A stretch of DNA of 64,000 bases from Nitrospira sp. Lineage in GTDB: Bacteria > Nitrospirota > Nitrospiria > Nitrospirales > Nitrospiraceae. The notes beneath the pieces are model-generated. The model saw only the letters and a program-made list of their open reading frames with translations, was not told the DNA's origin and did not search any database. The position numbers were made by a program, and so were the translations under genes. The DNA is taken from contig JAUYAO010000058.1 of the NCBI GenBank assembly GCA_030692565.1, positions 310,001 to 374,000 of the forward strand, in the 5' to 3' direction. Shown piece by piece: positions 1 to 9,410 of the stretch. How positions within the stretch are numbered: the stretch's first letter is position 1; each line of letters begins with the position of its first letter.

Positions 1-681
1 CATCGCCAGCGCCTCGCCGATCTCCATTCGCGACAGCCGTTCCGCCCCTCCAAGATGATAGAGACCGGACCGCTTCTGGCCGATCAATTCCCACACCGCG
101 CGCGCAACGACTCCGGCCGGTACCGGACTGCGAAACTCATCGGTGAACAGCGTGAGGCGTTGATCCCGTCCGGCGCTTCGCCGCATGTCTTCCACAAAAC
201 TCCGGTCGCCGGTCGCCGAGGTCCCGGCCGTCAGTGCCAGGCGGATCACGATGTGCCAGGGATTGCTCAGGACAATCTCCTCCGCGGCGGCTTTCGTCTC
301 GCCATACCGATTGATCGGATTGGTCCGGTCCGTTTCGACATACCGGCCTTGCCGGCCGTCGAATACTTGATCGCTCGAAAAGAACAGCAGGGGCCGGTCT
401 CCCGCGAGCGAGACGAAAAACGCTGTGGCATCGACGTTCACTTTCCTGGCCAACCCGGGATCTTGCTCGCAGACAGCGGGGCGGCTGATCGCCGCACAGT
501 GGATCACCGCCGCCGGCTGATGCTCCTGCCAGAGGCGGCGAACTGCCATCTCGTCCGTGAGATCCACATCCTGTCTCGTCAGGCCGCGGACATCCCAGTC
601 GGGCGCCCACCGGTCGGCGGTCCGCAGAAGATAGCTCCCGACCAATCCGCCCGCGCCGGTAATCCATACAAGCGGCTTCAA
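1..681 (-). CDS. RmlD-like NAD(P)-dependent sugar reductase (partial, 3' end cut by window)
   Basis: This extended short-chain dehydrogenase resembles dTDP-4-dehydrorhamnose reductase. Visible are the N-terminal dinucleotide motif GAGGLVGSYL at about residues 10-19, an SSDQVFDG segment typical of RmlD, and the catalytic YGETK (Y-x3-K). The start is TTG at 681-679, preceded by AGGAGG. It overlaps the stop of the upstream SDR gene as TTGA, which suggests translational coupling. The frame stays open to position 1 (227 residues seen), so the C-terminus lies outside. It is the third gene of a patatin-SDR-RmlD operon. Substrate is uncertain: the family also includes other nucleotide-sugar and polyketide-sugar reductases, and no rhamnose genes are visible here. 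Confidence 0.8.
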   Translation of the reverse strand, partial: MKPLVWITGAGGLVGSYLLRTADRWAPDWDVRGLTRQDVDLTDEMAVRRLWQEHQPAAVIHCAAISRPAVCEQDPGLARKVNVDATAFFVSLAGDRPLLFFSSDQVFDGRQGRYVETDRTNPINRYGETKAAAEEIVLSNPWHIVIRLALTAGTSATGDRSFVEDMRRSAGRDQRLTLFTDEFRSPVPAGVVARAVWELIGQKRSGLYHLGGAERLSRMEIGEALAM

Positions 682-1337
682 GAAATGCCTCCTAGTCGAC
701 GGATCTCGGGCACCTCGATCACCCGAATCGATTCAGACGGATATTCGATCGCCCAAAGAAGCGCCGCGAGCATGTCATCCATGCTGACCAGACCCAACCG
801 CCGTGCGGCCTCGCATGTTGAGGGGATCATCTCCATCAGTCGATACACCGGTTGCAGCGCCAGGGGCCACCAGTGGCCGGGGCCCAGGATATACCAGGGC
901 CTGAAGATTGTCGCGCGCAGGCGGCTGGCCCGCAGCCGGTCTTCGCACTCGCGCCGGACCGCGGTGTAGTCTTTCATGATCGGCGCCGGCTGCGCGACGC
1001 TGACATAGATGAAGTGATCGACAAGAGCCGCCTGCGCGGCATCGATCGAGGCCCGGCCGGCCACCAGATCGACGGCCCTGAATTGCGGACCTTTCCACGG
1101 AGCCGGCTTTGGCACACCCACAAGTTGCACGACCGTATCGCCGGCATGGAGATGGGGCTGAAGACAAGCCGCATCGAGTGGATCGGCTTGGACGATCCGA
1201 CAACCCGTTAGCTTACGTGCGCGCGACCCGGGTCGCACAATGGCCGTGACGGTATGACCACGTTCGATCAATTTCGGGATGAGCCGGGATCCCAGATACC
1301 CCGTGCTCCCGATCACGACGATATGACGTGACGGCAT
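678..1337 (-). CDS. NAD(P)-binding SDR/NmrA-like oxidoreductase
   Basis: The protein begins MPSRHIVVIGSTGYLGSRL, an atypical-SDR dinucleotide motif (GSTGYLG), followed by basic residues after the second strand (RPGSRARK) consistent with NADP preference. A downstream YVSVAQP segment stands where SDRs place the catalytic serine region. No clear Y-x3-K is seen, so it may bind rather than turn over its nucleotide. I chose the ATG at 1337 because the Rossmann motif starts there; an upstream in-frame start would overlap the patatin gene. It lies 4 bases after the patatin stop and overlaps the RmlD-like start by 4 bases. Function is unknown beyond the fold. Confidence 0.75.
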   Translation of the reverse strand: MPSRHIVVIGSTGYLGSRLIPKLIERGHTVTAIVRPGSRARKLTGCRIVQADPLDAACLQPHLHAGDTVVQLVGVPKPAPWKGPQFRAVDLVAGRASIDAAQAALVDHFIYVSVAQPAPIMKDYTAVRRECEDRLRASRLRATIFRPWYILGPGHWWPLALQPVYRLMEMIPSTCEAARRLGLVSMDDMLAALLWAIEYPSESIRVIEVPEIRRLGGIS

Positions 1338-1341
1338 GGTC

Positions 1342-2499
1342 CTACCGATTCGTCGCGGTTTGGTTGCCGATATCGCGCAAGAATGCCGGACCAGCACCCT
1401 CGTCATGGAGGGTCTGGATCCCCTGCTCGATCAGGTGATGGGCGGCACGGATGAGGGCGTCTTGATCCGTCGATTCCAATCCGAAACTCGTCTTAATTCT
1501 GGTCACCCGGGCGCCCAGCGGATCGGTGTCCGGCAACTGCCGCAACGCGAGATGCCAGAACGTGCAGGCGCTCTGGCTTCCATTCACAGGAAACGTACTG
1601 AACATCCGGTGGTCCTGTTGAGCCGCAACGATCCCGACACCCTCCAACACTTCACGGCGCTGACTTTTCAGCAAGACGGTGGACGCGGACAAGGGTTGAT
1701 CCTGCTCGCCGGCGATGCGCGGTGTGGCATCCACGGAAATGATCAGACAGCCCCCGGGAAATCTCGCGGCGATCGGCGCGCCCTGATCGGCGTTCCGCAG
1801 GAGGTTCACCAGCGTCTTCACCCCCAGATTGTCGACGGGACCGCCGTCATAGGCTAAGACGGCGGGACGCGTGGCCGAGTCGGACGAGGATGTATTGCCA
1901 TACAACGGGACCGGATTGAACACGCCAGGATACGCGGCCGACATATATACCGCCCGAGCCACACTGAAGGACGGTAATGGTAACGCAAGCCCGGCAAAGC
2001 TCTCGTCGGAAATCACGAAGGGCTCGCCCGTGAGAGCATCGGTGGCATTCAGGAGGAGTTTCGGTCGAGCAGGATTCAAGTCGGCATAGGTCGCACCGTG
2101 AAACAGCTGATCGTCCAGTACATGCACGACGGTGTCCGACTTTGTCGCATCCGTGAACCAATATGCGAGCAGGTTACCCGGCGACAAGAAGCGACCGCGC
2201 ATTTCGCTCTGAAAGTCATGCCCCATCCGTTCCAAAAAGCCGTTGGCAAACTCGATCGTGCGATAGCCATCGAGCGCATAGTAGGCCGCTGGCAGCGCCC
2301 CCCCGAATACGGCGGCCCGGCGGCCCCCGCCGGAAATGGCCAAGCCGATGAATCGCCCGTCACGCTGGGCTTCCTGGTCAAGTGTTTGATTGGCGTGGGT
2401 GGGTGAAGCAACCACCGGTGCGGAGGGACTTGGCGTAGCCGAAACACAACCCGCAAGTCCAAGGAGAAGAAGAGTGACAAAGGCCGACGGGATATTCAT
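1342..2499 (-). CDS. Patatin-like phospholipase lipoprotein lacking the nucleophile segment
   Basis: A lipoprotein signal peptide is visible (lipobox LAGC, Cys18), followed by a patatin-type oxyanion loop (SGGGRR, residues 56-61), the late AxxMSAAYPGVFNPV block and the catalytic DGG at 218-220. Patatins need a GxSxG nucleophile elbow between the oxyanion loop and helix C. Here the sequence goes directly from RRAAVFGGA into LPAAYYALDGY, the segment that normally follows GxSxG in relatives. About 25-35 residues including the serine therefore appear to be missing in frame. The product is probably catalytically dead unless this is an assembly error. It would be anchored in the envelope and is the first gene of the SDR/RmlD operon. 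Confidence 0.8.
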   Translation of the reverse strand: MNIPSAFVTLLLLGLAGCVSATPSPSAPVVASPTHANQTLDQEAQRDGRFIGLAISGGGRRAAVFGGALPAAYYALDGYRTIEFANGFLERMGHDFQSEMRGRFLSPGNLLAYWFTDATKSDTVVHVLDDQLFHGATYADLNPARPKLLLNATDALTGEPFVISDESFAGLALPLPSFSVARAVYMSAAYPGVFNPVPLYGNTSSSDSATRPAVLAYDGGPVDNLGVKTLVNLLRNADQGAPIAARFPGGCLIISVDATPRIAGEQDQPLSASTVLLKSQRREVLEGVGIVAAQQDHRMFSTFPVNGSQSACTFWHLALRQLPDTDPLGARVTRIKTSFGLESTDQDALIRAAHHLIEQGIQTLHDEGAGPAFLRDIGNQTATNR

Positions 2500-2592
2500 C
2501 GCCCCGTCGACCTCAAGACCATATGATTGTGCGTAGAGCGAACCATCCTTCTAGCAATACGGACTCACCGGCCGTTCGGATGGGAGCCGAGA

Positions 2593-4278
<1,686 letters not shown>

Positions 4279-4404
4279 GATCCTTGGAATCCTCCGCTAA
4301 TAATTCACGTTCCTGAGCCGCACAACTTATCAGACAGCCTCATTCCCGCACAACTCAACCCCTGCTGCCCTCTGCCTCCCGGCGGCATGACTGGACCAGC
4401 CCGT

Positions 4405-4572
4405 TCAAAAGCCCATTTCTTGCGACAGCCGGACTTCCGATTCGTCGACGATTTCTTCCAGACAAGTAAAGCAGGGAAAGGGGAATTGATTGACGGGAAT
4501 CGCGCAGACTTCGCCGACGGGTGATTCATCCAGCGCCGGACCGCCGCACTCTTTATGGATCAGGGTCAGCAT
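4405..4572 (-). CDS. 55-residue cysteine-rich zinc-ribbon-like protein
   Basis: This short reading frame begins MLTLIHKECGGP and ends LSQEMGF. It contains an H-x2-C (HKEC, residues 6-9), Cys23 and a C-F-T-C knuckle (residues 34-37), a plausible metal site. AGGA lies about 8 bases before the ATG, and the gene begins 10 bases after the stop of the alpha/beta hydrolase gene, so it looks like the last gene of that operon. Another frame through the same bases (4305-4529) is a shadow, because it lacks the Cys pattern and a ribosome-binding site. Function is unknown. The arrangement would suit a small zinc- or Fe-S-binding accessory protein. Confidence 0.6.
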   Translation of the reverse strand: MLTLIHKECGGPALDESPVGEVCAIPVNQFPFPCFTCLEEIVDESEVRLSQEMGF

Positions 4573-4582
4573 CGTGGTTCCT

Positions 4583-5338
4583 TTATGGTTGGCTCAGTAC
4601 CAACCGGTGAAATCGCTCGACATGCTCGGGGCTGCTCAGCCGATGGTCGCCGGGAATCAGGTGCAGGTCGATCGGATAGGTCGGGGCTTTGGCCAACAGG
4701 AGACGGGCGAACTCCCGGCTCCCGTCTGGCAGGATCACCGTATCCTGTAATCCGTGCAGGATCGTCGTCGGTACCGGCCTGAGCCGATCGAACGTGGTCT
4801 GCCAGTAGGCCTCGCTTTCCTCGACCCACTTCCACGACAGCGGCCAATCTTTATGCAACGGATCGTCATCCCAGGGCATCCAGCCGGTGTTCTGCCAGGC
4901 CTGCCGTCGCTCCGGCGCAATCTGCGTGGCGCGAACACCCATCATATTGAACGCCGGGGCGATGAGAATGAGCCGGTCGACGAGTTCGAACTCTTGCGCA
5001 ATCAGCCAGGCGATCCAGCTTCCCAGAGAATTGCCAACGATCGTAACGGGTGGACCGCCTTTGAGTGTGGTGAGAATCGTCCGTGCATCGGCGATCCAAT
5101 CGGACAGGGTGTAGTCCGTGAACCGGCCCTCCGAATCGCCGAACCCGCGCACATCGTAACAGCAGAATCCCCAACCCTGTTCCTGACACCATTGCACCAA
5201 GGCCTTGCTCTTATTCCCCCAGCGCTTGGAGAGAAAGCCGGTGATGAAAAGAACCTGACGATCCTTCCCCATCGCGCGATCGCCGCGAATCAGCTTGCCG
5301 TCAGGGCCTGCAAGTTCGAACGAGTGTGGGCCGCTCAT
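4583..5338 (-). CDS. Alpha/beta hydrolase (serine esterase/thioesterase-like)
   Basis: The 251 residues have the complete alpha/beta-hydrolase signature. There is an HG-equivalent oxyanion segment (FITGFLS), nucleophile elbow GNSLGS, an acid in HGLQDTVI and a C-terminal histidine in GDHRLS. The spacing resembles short acyl-protein thioesterase/ABHD10-type enzymes and YqiA-like esterases rather than haloalkane dehalogenases. No signal peptide is seen, so it is cytoplasmic. Its ATG overlaps the stop of the upstream carboxylesterase gene by four bases, so the two hydrolases are co-translated. The substrate cannot be read from the sequence. Confidence 0.8.
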   Translation of the reverse strand: MSGPHSFELAGPDGKLIRGDRAMGKDRQVLFITGFLSKRWGNKSKALVQWCQEQGWGFCCYDVRGFGDSEGRFTDYTLSDWIADARTILTTLKGGPPVTIVGNSLGSWIAWLIAQEFELVDRLILIAPAFNMMGVRATQIAPERRQAWQNTGWMPWDDDPLHKDWPLSWKWVEESEAYWQTTFDRLRPVPTTILHGLQDTVILPDGSREFARLLLAKAPTYPIDLHLIPGDHRLSSPEHVERFHRLVLSQP

Positions 5339-6054
5339 GAAGAAGTGACCGCCTTGGTGATGAAGAGCCCCAACCGTTGCAGCACTATTCTCGGAATCTC
5401 ATGGCCTCCACGGAAATTGTGCCATTCAACGGACAGGCCCGCATGGGCCAGCGTGTCTCGCAATCGTTCCGCCCCGACGTAGGGCAGAATCTCGTCCTGC
5501 ACCCCGTGACTTTGAAAGACCGGCAGGCCTTTGCGCTTCGGCAGGAGCGGCCCCCAGATCGGCTGTGCCAGGATGTTGCCGGACAGTTGGACAAGTCCGG
5601 CGTAGGGCCGGTCGGTGTGAAGGATGAGGTCGCACGAGAGCATGGCACCTTGAGAGAATCCGCCGAGCACGGTCTTCTTCGGATCGGCGTCGAACTTTTG
5701 CTCGATCTCTTTCAAAAAACTCAGCATCGTCTCACGCACCGGCGCGAGGCCTTTGGGAACATCCTGCGACAGATCGCGCACCCGTCCGGCCGCCCGATCC
5801 TGGGCAATGCGCGCCATATCGATCAGCCACCAGGCTCGCGCATTGCCGGGTCCGAAGCTCAGCGAGAGCGGGCCCTCGGGAAACACAAACCTCGCACCGG
5901 CCGGCACGTTCAGAGCATCGGCCAACGGAACGAGATCGTCCCCCGGCGCACCGAAACCATGGAGAAGAATGACAAGAGGCCCTCGACCTCCACCCTTACC
6001 GTCCGTACCGCCTGTGATTCGCGTCCGCAACCCACTGATCTGTTCGTCGCGCAT
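5335..6054 (-). CDS. Phospholipase/carboxylesterase family hydrolase (PF02230-type)
   Basis: The N-terminus carries VILLHGFGAPGDDL, the nucleophile elbow is GGFSQGAM, the acid lies in HGVQDEILPY and the histidine in GGHEIP. This order and spacing match the acyl-protein thioesterase/carboxylesterase group (239 residues, usual about 220). It lies 10 bases after the large membrane-protein gene and overlaps the next hydrolase by 4 bases (ATGA), so it belongs to a four-gene operon. A cytoplasmic esterase acting on short acyl esters or lysophospholipids is likely; the precise substrate is unknown. Confidence 0.85.
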   Translation of the reverse strand: MRDEQISGLRTRITGGTDGKGGGRGPLVILLHGFGAPGDDLVPLADALNVPAGARFVFPEGPLSLSFGPGNARAWWLIDMARIAQDRAAGRVRDLSQDVPKGLAPVRETMLSFLKEIEQKFDADPKKTVLGGFSQGAMLSCDLILHTDRPYAGLVQLSGNILAQPIWGPLLPKRKGLPVFQSHGVQDEILPYVGAERLRDTLAHAGLSVEWHNFRGGHEIPRIVLQRLGLFITKAVTSS

Positions 6055-6064
6055 GAGTGATCCC

Positions 6065-9000
6065 TTACCTCATATACAAATATTGCAACAATGCGACGAT
6101 GCCATAGAGCGATGATTCGATCACCGGCTGCTGGTAGAGCGGGACGAATGCGCCCTGCTCGTTGGCTTCGACTTCGTCGATGATGAACTGGACCTGTTTC
6201 ATCCGGACATCACGATCCTGCCCGACTCCCAGAGCCTGGACCATCTGCCGGCTCAGCCCCGTCAACATGGCGGCTTTTGCCTTGCTCGCCGCCTGGTACA
6301 GAAGAAACGCCGCCAGCAGGGCCAGCAACACGTTCAGCGCCCAGGAGAACAGGAGCAAGACGGGGTAATTCCAGATATCGAAATAGTCGTTCCGTCCCGC
6401 GATCATGATCAACAGAGCGATGAAGGGATAACGAATCAGGCGATTCACCACTTCGGTCCGCTGCCCGATCAGATCCACCACCGCCAGATACTTCAACTTC
6501 TCAAACTCCGCTTTTTGGGCCTGCCCCAGTCCATAGTCCCGGAGATATTCCTCTTGCACCTGATCGGACCAGCCGCCGGTCGAGGCGGTCACCCAGCCGA
6601 TCCACCGCCGACAGAGCATCACCGCATCGAAGACCGCCAGATTGAGCAGGACCACGAGCGCGACGCTGCCGAGCGTCAGAACCCAATCGACGGTGCAACT
6701 CAGACGCCCCCGGCAGGGATGGATCATTTCCTCATCCAGGACCCATTTTTCCAGCGGCCACATGACGGCGAGATAGAGAAAGAACAACATGACCGTTCGC
6801 GCCGCACGCTGCGCGGGCTTGCCGGCCTCGCGATACCAGGACCAGGCCTGATCCACCGTCGTGGCCGTCATCGTCGCGGCCGGATGGGAAACCCGCTTGA
6901 GGTTGAGCCAGAAAGTCACGGGGGAAAACCGTTTACCGGCGGACTCATCTTGAAACAGAAAGTCCTGCCCGATGAGGTCGCTGTTCTTCGTCAGATCGCG
7001 CATGCCCTTCGCCAGGAGGATGAGGCAGAGGAGCACGACGAAGAAGCGCAACAGTTCGCTCGGCCAGATGCTGACGCCGGCGGTCCAGGAAAACGGCTCA
7101 CCTTCGTCATGACCCGCGAGCAGCATCGTCGCGCCGCCGAGTGCCAGGAAGGCCGAGAGGGATGCCAGGAGAAGGATCCCCAGCCCTCCCAATATTTTTG
7201 GATTCTCCCTGACCCAGAGCCAGAGTCCTTGATTGCTCCAGACGACCATCATGGCAATCAAGAGCGCGATCACGACTCCGGCCGCAATGGCCGTATTGTC
7301 AAACCCGACCCCTTGCTTCAGCTGTCCATACTGATCCGTAGAGGCAAGGTCTGGGCGCAACGGATGGATCGTTCGCACGCCCTCCCGGTCGACCACACTC
7401 AGGTCCACCGCCCCGTTCCGGCCCACTTCAAAAAGCCTCGGATAGGATCCGGCATCGTAGAGACGATCCTCCGGCGTCATCGCCGCGTGGTACGCCGATG
7501 TGCAGGGTCCCCTCTGCGGCTGGTGCCCGTTGGATTCGCAGGTGACATGGCCCACGGCCTGCAGCGCGGCAAAATAGGCCGACGTTTGATAGCTGCTGCG
7601 AAACGGCGGGACATCGCGCTGGAGACTTCCATCCAGCTGCAACCCGAACGGCGAGGCGACGAGCATGTTGCGTGTCGACTTGTACTCGCTCGGATGAAGA
7701 TGACGCGCGTCGAGATCCAGCGTGAAAAAGATCGCGTGCGGGAAAAACGGACGGAGGGCCTTGATGATGAGCAAGGCGTCGTAGGGATCCGTCCCCATGA
7801 TCCCGATCGCTCTGGCGCCCTCACCTTCGTCATGGATGCGCGCAACCAGCGCGCGCACATAATCGAGCTGGCTGGTGCCCTCCGGGCGGTCCCGAGTCGC
7901 GTCTCCGGCCGGATTGCCGGCCGCCGCCTTGGCAGCCCGGGCGGCTCTCGCCGCGTCGTCGCCCGGCACTTCTCCGTCCAGTCCGCCCAGATAGCTGTAG
8001 CGAAAGACGTTGAGCGCGAGCGCTTCGTAGTCGGCGGGCCGCTGAATCTGCAGATCCACGGCCTGCGGGATGCTCGGGCACAAGCGTTTGATGTCCGCCG
8101 GCACCTGGATCTGCCGGAGATCCTCTTCCGAGAACGTCGCCACCTTGGCGCAGGCGGCCGCGCGGAACTCGATGGGCAGGGCTCGTCCGTAGAAAGAGTC
8201 CCACTCCCCGATGAGCATCACGGCATCCCAACCGAGCCGGACCTGCCGCCGGTCCAATTCAGCGATCAGCGATTCAAACCGCCGATCGTCCGAGCCGACG
8301 TCGTAGACGAGCCGGATGTTCGCATCGGCCAGCCGACGATAAAACTCCTGTTCGCAGTCTGCATAGGTTGCGCACGCCGCGCCTTTGCCCGACTCCGCCT
8401 TGAGCCCGTAGGCCAGCAGCCCCTTCATCGCGCTGGCCCAGGGCGAATACAGCTCGATCGATCCGTCGGCGTTCGGCCAGACCCCGAGCCCGTCATGCGG
8501 AATGCCGTACAGCGTCCCCGCCTCATCCAGCAGCGCGCGATAGGCCGAAGAGCTGCGCGGACCGATAATTTTGAACGTGACGGCCTGTTGTATTGCGGGA
8601 TTCAGCCGAACCAGTCTGCGCTTGTCGCCCGTGAGCGCACACTCGCCTTTGGCCGCTTCCTGACAGGCCAGCCCCTGGGACAGCGACGTCAAGGTGGCCA
8701 GGAAGCCGCGGTTCAAGGCTTCGTCGGGAAGCCAGACGACCAGGACGCTGTCCGCGCGCGATCCGGGCTCACCACAGTTACGGGTTTTTCTCAGTCGATA
8801 CCATTCATAAGGAAGCCCCCGGACGGATCCTTGCGGATCCCAGTCGACAAAGGAGAGATGGGTCTCGTCTTCCGGAACGTAGCAGGCGACGCCAAGCGCC
8901 GTGCCGATTGCGTAGCGGTCACGGAGCCGCGACTCGGTGCTTTCCACATACGGCCCGCCGGTTGTGGTCGTCAATAAAACCGTGAGGCGCTGCCCGCTCT

Positions 9001-9301
9001 TGACCCGCTCGGCGATCGCCTCCCGAAGCGTGCTGAGCCGTTGGGCCAAGGAGGATGCCGCCCCGGACGCCGCTTGGGGCGCCCCCTTCTCCCGGATAGC
9101 CCGCTCGACCGCCGCCACCGGATCTTCCCACAGCCGCGCCCGGACCAACTGCTCGCCGGTGCTCTGCTTCATGTCCAGCCCGGTGCCGACCGGCCGCGAA
9201 CTGCGCAGCGGATCTTTCACCAACAACACACCGGCAATGGCCAGCACGAGCGTCAACGCGCCCGCCACCGCCAGCTTCGAATCACCGCGCGATTTCGCCA
9301 C
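6065..9301 (-). CDS. Large polytopic membrane protein with ligand-binding-like extracytoplasmic domain
   Basis: About 1078 residues. There is one N-terminal transmembrane segment (LAVAGALTLVLAIAGVLLV), then a soluble region of about 650 residues, then about seven or eight hydrophobic segments and a soluble tail. The soluble region contains blocks such as GIMGTDPYDALLIIKALR and FFTLDLDARHLHPSEYKS, with alternating strand/helix character reminiscent of type-1 periplasmic-binding folds; that is inference. Cysteine pairs in the soluble part suggest an oxidising compartment. GTG at 9301 lies 9 bases after GGAGGA, whereas the GTG at 9310 abuts it and is unlikely. It heads the operon with two hydrolases and a zinc-ribbon-like protein. 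I do not recognise a named family. Confidence 0.7.
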   Translation of the reverse strand: MAKSRGDSKLAVAGALTLVLAIAGVLLVKDPLRSSRPVGTGLDMKQSTGEQLVRARLWEDPVAAVERAIREKGAPQAASGAASSLAQRLSTLREAIAERVKSGQRLTVLLTTTTGGPYVESTESRLRDRYAIGTALGVACYVPEDETHLSFVDWDPQGSVRGLPYEWYRLRKTRNCGEPGSRADSVLVVWLPDEALNRGFLATLTSLSQGLACQEAAKGECALTGDKRRLVRLNPAIQQAVTFKIIGPRSSSAYRALLDEAGTLYGIPHDGLGVWPNADGSIELYSPWASAMKGLLAYGLKAESGKGAACATYADCEQEFYRRLADANIRLVYDVGSDDRRFESLIAELDRRQVRLGWDAVMLIGEWDSFYGRALPIEFRAAACAKVATFSEEDLRQIQVPADIKRLCPSIPQAVDLQIQRPADYEALALNVFRYSYLGGLDGEVPGDDAARAARAAKAAAGNPAGDATRDRPEGTSQLDYVRALVARIHDEGEGARAIGIMGTDPYDALLIIKALRPFFPHAIFFTLDLDARHLHPSEYKSTRNMLVASPFGLQLDGSLQRDVPPFRSSYQTSAYFAALQAVGHVTCESNGHQPQRGPCTSAYHAAMTPEDRLYDAGSYPRLFEVGRNGAVDLSVVDREGVRTIHPLRPDLASTDQYGQLKQGVGFDNTAIAAGVVIALLIAMMVVWSNQGLWLWVRENPKILGGLGILLLASLSAFLALGGATMLLAGHDEGEPFSWTAGVSIWPSELLRFFVVLLCLILLAKGMRDLTKNSDLIGQDFLFQDESAGKRFSPVTFWLNLKRVSHPAATMTATTVDQAWSWYREAGKPAQRAARTVMLFFLYLAVMWPLEKWVLDEEMIHPCRGRLSCTVDWVLTLGSVALVVLLNLAVFDAVMLCRRWIGWVTASTGGWSDQVQEEYLRDYGLGQAQKAEFEKLKYLAVVDLIGQRTEVVNRLIRYPFIALLIMIAGRNDYFDIWNYPVLLLFSWALNVLLALLAAFLLYQAASKAKAAMLTGLSRQMVQALGVGQDRDVRMKQVQFIIDEVEANEQGAFVPLYQQPVIESSLYGIVALLQYLYMR

Positions 9302-9410
9302 AGGTTGCACTCCTCCAGAGATGACCGTCCCGTCACTCTACATCAGACAGAGGAGGAGACTGCAAGGAGTTTCAGGGGACCGATTGGAAGAGGATAGAGC
9401 GGATAGTGGA

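Noticed and set aside
55-969. 304-codon plus-strand frame at the left edge
   Set aside because: It is opposite the RmlD-like and SDR genes, which have cofactor motifs and coupled starts.
6515-8977. 820-codon open frame on the plus strand
   Set aside because: It is antisense to the large membrane-protein gene, rich in Arg/His/Gln/Gly without hydrophobic or domain structure, and explained by high third-position GC.
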